A DNA stretch of 64,000 nucleotides from Streptomyces sp. BHT-5-2 (GTDB lineage Bacteria; Actinomycetota; Actinomycetes; Streptomycetales; Streptomycetaceae): NCBI RefSeq assembly GCF_019774615.1, contig NZ_CP081497.1:1-64000 (forward strand), written 5' to 3'. How positions within the stretch are numbered: position 1 is the first letter of the stretch; the number at the start of each line of letters is the position of its first letter. The position numbers and the translations under genes are program-made. Shown piece after piece: positions 60,175 to 64,000 of this stretch. The notes beneath the pieces were generated by a model. It worked only from the letters and a program-made list of their open reading frames with translations. It ran no database searches and had not been told where the DNA came from.

Positions 60175-61505
60175 CGAACCGTCCGATCGCCGTCGTCGGC
60201 GCCTCGGCCGCCGGTATCACCGCAGCCGAGGCCCTGCGCCGGGCCGGCTGGGACGGCCCGCTGACCCTGATCGGCGACGAGCCGCACCTCCCGTACGACC
60301 GGCCGCCGCTGTCCAAGCAGCTGCTGCACGGCGCCTGGGAGCCGGCCAAGCTGATGCTGCGCACCGAGGAGCAGCTCACTCCGCTCGGCCTCGACCTGCG
60401 TCTCGGCACCCGCGCCACCGGCCTCGATGTCGCCACCCGTACCCTCACCCTCGACGGCGGCGAGCGTCTGGCCTGTGCCGGCGTGCTCATCGCCACCGGC
60501 GTCGCGGCCCGCACCCTGCCCGCCGCTGAGGGGCTCGCCGGCGTCTTCACCCTGCGCACCCTGGACGACGCGCTGGCGCTGCGCGACCGGTTGTCCGGTG
60601 GCCCCCGCCGCCTCGTCGTGGTCGGCAACGGCGTCCTGGGCTGCGAGGCCGCCGCGGTCGCCCGCGAGCTGGGGCACGACGTCACCCTCGTCGGTCGGGA
60701 GCCGGTGCCGATGAGCGCAGCCGTCGGCGCGGGTATCGGCGAGCTGCTCGCCGAGGAGCACCGGGCCCGCGGCGTCCGCCTGTTGACCGGCGAGGTCGCC
60801 GCGTTCGAGACCTCCACGGACGCGACAGACATGACGGACGCGACGGACGCGACGGACGCGATGGGCGGGGCGGTCGGGCAGGTCAGCGGCGTTCGGCTGG
60901 CCGACGGCACCCTGCTCCCCGCCGATGTGGTCCTGCTCGCCATCGGCTCCGAGCCCGCCGTGGGCTGGCTGGCCGACCCGGCCCTGGACACCACCGACGG
61001 GCTCGGCTGTGACGCCTACTGCGCCGCCGCCCCCGGGATCTACGCCGCGGGCGACGTGGCCCGCTGGGAGCACCCGGTGCACGGCCGCCCGCTCCGCTTC
61101 GAGCACCGGATGAACGCGACCGAGCAGGCCATGGCCGCCGCCCGCAACCTCGTCGCCGAACTCACCGCCGAAGCCGCCGAAGCCTCTGCCGGGGCCGCCG
61201 TCGAGGGCGCGAAGCCGCCGGAGCGCCGGCCCTTCGCCCCCGTGCCGTACTTCTGGTCCGACCAGTACGGCCTCAAGCTCCAGGCGTACGGCCTGACCGC
61301 CGGCGCCGACGAGGTGGACACCACCGTCCTGAACCACGACGCCCGCCGTGCCGTCGCGCTCTACGGCCGCGCCGGCCGCGCCGTCGGCGTGCTCGCCTGC
61401 GCCCTGCCGCCGCGCCAGATACGGGCGCTGCGGGCCGTGGTCGCCACCCCCGTTCCCTGGGAGGAGGCACGCGACCGGGTCCGGGAGGCCACCACCGCCG
61501 GCTGA
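60171..61505 (+). CDS. FAD-dependent ferredoxin reductase
   Basis: 444 residues. FAD motif IAVVGASAAGITAAEALRRA, PYDRPPLSKQLL, ATG motif LIATGVAARTLPAAEG, NAD motif LVVVGNGVLGCEAAAVAREL and GIYAAGDVARWEHPVHGRPL are present. It would pass electrons from NAD(P)H to the adjacent ferredoxin and then to the P450. An odd acidic insert TDATDMTDATDATDA, coded by five 9-bp repeats (60816-60860), interrupts the region between the NAD and second FAD motifs. Confidence 0.9.
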   Translation: MTNRPIAVVGASAAGITAAEALRRAGWDGPLTLIGDEPHLPYDRPPLSKQLLHGAWEPAKLMLRTEEQLTPLGLDLRLGTRATGLDVATRTLTLDGGERLACAGVLIATGVAARTLPAAEGLAGVFTLRTLDDALALRDRLSGGPRRLVVVGNGVLGCEAAAVARELGHDVTLVGREPVPMSAAVGAGIGELLAEEHRARGVRLLTGEVAAFETSTDATDMTDATDATDAMGGAVGQVSGVRLADGTLLPADVVLLAIGSEPAVGWLADPALDTTDGLGCDAYCAAAPGIYAAGDVARWEHPVHGRPLRFEHRMNATEQAMAAARNLVAELTAEAAEASAGAAVEGAKPPERRPFAPVPYFWSDQYGLKLQAYGLTAGADEVDTTVLNHDARRAVALYGRAGRAVGVLACALPPRQIRALRAVVATPVPWEEARDRVREATTAG

Positions 61506-61582
61506 CGGCCCCGCCCCTGGGCACGGCTGCCCCGGGCACGCGGACGGCGCCGCAGGCAGGCCGCTCCGTGCCGTGGGCACGC

Positions 61583-61642
61583 CGGACGATGTCGGATCAC
61601 GGCGGACGATGTCCGATCACGGCGGATGGTGTCCGATCATGG
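61583..61642. repeat. Three tandem 20-bp repeats before UvrA-like gene
   Basis: CGGACGATGTCGGATCACGG, CGGACGATGTCCGATCACGG and CGGATGGTGTCCGATCATGG are consecutive with one and a few mismatches. The last one abuts the Shine-Dalgarno of the UvrA-like gene. Each unit contains a GAT-GTCGGATC-type imperfect dyad. Confidence 0.85.
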
Positions 61643-61646
61643 AGGG

Positions 61647-64000
61647 ATGACCGACTCGTACGTCCGGGTGCGCGGCGCCCGTGAGCACAACCTCCGCGGT
61701 ATCGATGTGGACATCCCGAGGGACGCGCTGGTCGCGTTCACCGGGGTGTCCGGATCGGGGAAGTCCTCGCTCGCCTTCGGCACGCTCTACGCCGAGGCGC
61801 AGCGCCGCTACTTCGAGTCGGTCGCCCCCTACGCCCGGCGGCTGATCCACCAGGTCGGTGCGCCCAAGGTCGAGGAGATCAGCGGGCTGCCGCCGGCCGT
61901 CGCACTGGAGCAGCGGCGCTCCGCGCCCACCTCCCGCTCCTCGGTCGGCACCGTCACCACCCTCTCCAACACCCTGCGGATGCTCTTCTCCCGCGCCGGC
62001 GACTACCCTCCCGGCAGCACCGAACGCCTCGACTCCGACGCCTTCTCGCCCAACACCGCCGCCGGCGCCTGCCCCGAGTGCCACGGACTGGGCACCGTCC
62101 ACCGCGTCACCGAGGACTCCCTCGTCCCCGACGCCTCGCTCTCCGTCCGCGACGGCGCCGTCGCCGCCTGGCCCGGCGCCTGGCAGGGCAAGAACCTCCG
62201 CGACATCCTCGCCACCCTCGGCCACGACATCGACCGCCCCTGGCGCGAGCTGCCGCCCGCCGACCGCGAGTGGATCCTGTTCACCGACGAACAGCCCGTC
62301 GTCACCGTCCACCCGGTCCGCGAGGCCGGCCGCATCCAACGCCCCTACAAGGGCCAGTACATGAGCGCCCGACGCTATGTCCTGCACACCTTCGCCGACT
62401 CCAAGAGCGAGACGCTGCGCAAGCGCGTCCGGCAGTTCATGACCGCCGAGCCCTGCCCGGCGTGCGGCGGCCGCAGGCTGCGCCCCGAGGCGCTGGCGGT
62501 CACCTTCGAGGGCCACGACATCGCCACCCTCGCCGGCCTGCCGCTGGCCACCCTCGCCGAGCTCCTCCGTCCCACCGCCGCCCGCCCCGGCGACGAGCCG
62601 GCACCGGCCCTCGCCCGGGACCTCGTCGCCCGTATCGAAGTCCTCACCGAACTCGGCCTGGGCTACCTCGGCATGGACCGCCCCGCCCCCACCCTCTCCG
62701 CCGGCGAACTCCAGCGCCTCCGCCTCGCCACCCAGCTGCGCTCCGGCCTCTTCGGCGTGGTCTACGTCCTCGACGAACCCTCCGCCGGCCTGCACCCCGC
62801 CGACACCGAAGCGCTGCTCACCGTCCTGCGCCGCCTCAAGGAGGCCGGCAACACCCTCTTCGTCGTCGAACACGACATGGACGTGGTCCGGCACGCCGAC
62901 TGGCTCGTGGACGTCGGCCCCCGTGCCGGGGAGCACGGCGGCCGGGTCCTGCACAGCGGCCCGGTCGCCGCCCTCGCCGACGCCGAGCACTCCGCCACCC
63001 GCCGCTTCCTCTTCGCCACCGAACCGCCCCCCGCCCGCACCCCGCGCACCCCCACCGGCACCCTGGCCCTGCACGGCGTCACCCTGCACAACCTCCGCGA
63101 CCTGGACGCGGCCTTCCCGCTCGGCGTCTTCACCGCCGTCACCGGCGTCTCCGGATCCGGCAAGTCGACCCTGGTCACCCGGGTCCTCGCCGAGGCCGTC
63201 CAGGAACACCTGGGCGCCGCCGACCCCCGCCCGGACGCCGCCGCCACCGGCCTGGACGCCGTCGACCGGCTGGTCCGCGTCGACCAGAAGCCCATCGGCC
63301 GCACCCCGCGCTCCAACCTCGCCACGTACACCGGCCTGTTCGACGCCGTCCGCAAGGTCTTCGCCGCCACCGACGAGGCCCGCGCCCGCGGCTACACCGC
63401 AGGACGGTTCTCCTTCAACGTCCCCGCCGGCCGCTGCGAGACCTGCCAGGGCGAGGGCTTCACCGCCGTCGAACTCCTCTTCCTGCCCGGCACCTACGCC
63501 CCCTGCGCCGACTGCCACGGCGCCCGCTACAACCCCGAGACCCTCCAGATCACCCACCGCGACCGCACCATCGCCGACGTGCTGGGCCTGACCGTCGACG
63601 ACGCCGCGGAGTTCCTCGCCGACGTCCCCGCCGCCGCCCGCAGCCTGCGCACCCTGAAGGACGTCGGGCTCGGCTATCTGCGGCTCGGCCAGCCCGCCAC
63701 CGAACTCTCCGGCGGCGAGGCCCAGCGCATCAAACTCGCCACCGAACTCCAGCGCGCCCGCCGCGGCCACACCCTCTACCTCCTCGACGAGCCCACCACC
63801 GGCCTGCACCCCGCCGACACCGAGGTGCTGCTGCGGCAGCTGCACGGCCTGGTCGACGCGGGCAACACCGTCGTGGTCGTCGAGCACGACATGGGCGTGG
63901 TGGCGGGCGCCGACCACGTCATCGACCTGGGTCCCGGCGGTGGCGCGGAGGGCGGCCGGATCGTCGCCGCCGGCACCCCCGCGGAGGTCGCCGCCGCCCC
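61647..64000 (+). CDS. UvrA-like excinuclease ABC ATPase, 3' end outside window
   Basis: The frame is open from ATG 61647 to the right edge (784 codons, no stop). Two ABC modules: Walker A VAFTGVSGSGKSSLAFGTLY near residues 29-48, signature LSAGELQRLRLATQLRSGLF, Walker B VVYVLDEPSAGLHPADTEAL; then TAVTGVSGSGKSTLVTRVLA, ELSGGEAQRIKLATELQRAR and TLYLLDEPTTGLHPADTEVL. Zinc pairs CPEC, CPAC, CETC and CADC are seen. It is shorter than UvrA1 and lacks the UvrB-binding insert, like UvrA2 or drug-resistance UvrA proteins. GGAGGG lies only one base before the ATG; GTG 61668 is an alternative start. Confidence 0.88.
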   Translation, partial: MTDSYVRVRGAREHNLRGIDVDIPRDALVAFTGVSGSGKSSLAFGTLYAEAQRRYFESVAPYARRLIHQVGAPKVEEISGLPPAVALEQRRSAPTSRSSVGTVTTLSNTLRMLFSRAGDYPPGSTERLDSDAFSPNTAAGACPECHGLGTVHRVTEDSLVPDASLSVRDGAVAAWPGAWQGKNLRDILATLGHDIDRPWRELPPADREWILFTDEQPVVTVHPVREAGRIQRPYKGQYMSARRYVLHTFADSKSETLRKRVRQFMTAEPCPACGGRRLRPEALAVTFEGHDIATLAGLPLATLAELLRPTAARPGDEPAPALARDLVARIEVLTELGLGYLGMDRPAPTLSAGELQRLRLATQLRSGLFGVVYVLDEPSAGLHPADTEALLTVLRRLKEAGNTLFVVEHDMDVVRHADWLVDVGPRAGEHGGRVLHSGPVAALADAEHSATRRFLFATEPPPARTPRTPTGTLALHGVTLHNLRDLDAAFPLGVFTAVTGVSGSGKSTLVTRVLAEAVQEHLGAADPRPDAAATGLDAVDRLVRVDQKPIGRTPRSNLATYTGLFDAVRKVFAATDEARARGYTAGRFSFNVPAGRCETCQGEGFTAVELLFLPGTYAPCADCHGARYNPETLQITHRDRTIADVLGLTVDDAAEFLADVPAAARSLRTLKDVGLGYLRLGQPATELSGGEAQRIKLATELQRARRGHTLYLLDEPTTGLHPADTEVLLRQLHGLVDAGNTVVVVEHDMGVVAGADHVIDLGPGGGAEGGRIVAAGTPAEVAAA

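Noticed and set aside
61617..63917. Minus-strand open frame of 766 codons at the right end
   Set aside because: Antisense shadow of the UvrA-like gene, whose own frame is open to the edge and carries all ABC motifs.

Overview
The window looks like chromosomal DNA of a Streptomyces or a close relative. GC content is very high with strong GC3 bias. It carries a conservon (CvnA-B-C-D), SpoIIE-type phosphatases, a PaaX-family regulator, a resuscitation-promoting-factor-like protein with a LysM domain, Tat-exported hydrolases, and GTG/TTG starts. I see no CRISPR array, no complete insertion sequence with transposase, and no polyketide or peptide synthase core. The one RNA gene is tRNA-Pro(GGG).

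Layout. 1-6.4 kb: a decayed GNAT gene, a metallo-beta-lactamase-fold hydrolase, and a five-gene conservon ending in a GAF protein. 6.5-14.1 kb (mostly minus): an acyl-CoA dehydrogenase that appears to lack the usual catalytic Glu, a large Tat-exported beta-propeller/amidohydrolase, a monoacylglycerol-lipase-like hydrolase (plus), and a two-gene split transketolase. 14.3-19.7 kb (plus): tRNA-Pro with terminator, an XRE / ImmA-type protease / multi-TM protein operon, a P450, and a D-Ala-D-Ala carboxypeptidase. 19.7-26.0 kb: DUF309 and DUF427 proteins, a secreted serine hydrolase, a GNAT protein, a carnitine-catabolism gene pair, and the wreck of an XRE-TetR chimeric regulator broken by a miniature inverted-repeat insertion.

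26.3-38.1 kb: two paralogous PAS-GAF-PP2C-ATPase regulators enclose a glutamine-synthetase-like/amidohydrolase pair (a split FluG), an MFS exporter, an aldehyde dehydrogenase and a membrane-anchored caspase-like protease. 38.2-41.5 kb: enoyl-CoA hydratase and AidB-like dehydrogenase, divergent from a PaaX regulator. 41.5-49.8 kb: an Rpf/LysM cell-wall protein with a long leader, an amino-acid permease, a Tat-exported lactonase, a short peptide followed in frame by a TPR protein, a lipase-maturation-factor-like membrane protein, a 56-residue basic protein, and a DinB-like protein. 49.9-57.6 kb: an acyl-CoA ligase, a Ddn-type oxidoreductase fused to hemerythrin, an Mrr-type nuclease fused to a TerD domain, a CapA lipoprotein, and two decayed genes. 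57.7-64.0 kb: a TetR regulator, a complete P450 / 3Fe-4S ferredoxin / ferredoxin-reductase set, and a UvrA-like ABC ATPase running off the right edge.

The most unusual items are the Mrr-TerD fusion with its coiled-coil N-terminus (53.1-55.2 kb), the transmembrane caspase (34.3-35.9 kb), the insertion-broken XRE-TetR regulator beside the carnitine genes, the short peptide plus TPR pair (46.0-47.2 kb), the Ddn-hemerythrin fusion, and three 20-bp repeats abutting the UvrA-like start. Functions come from motif recognition by eye; no database search was run.
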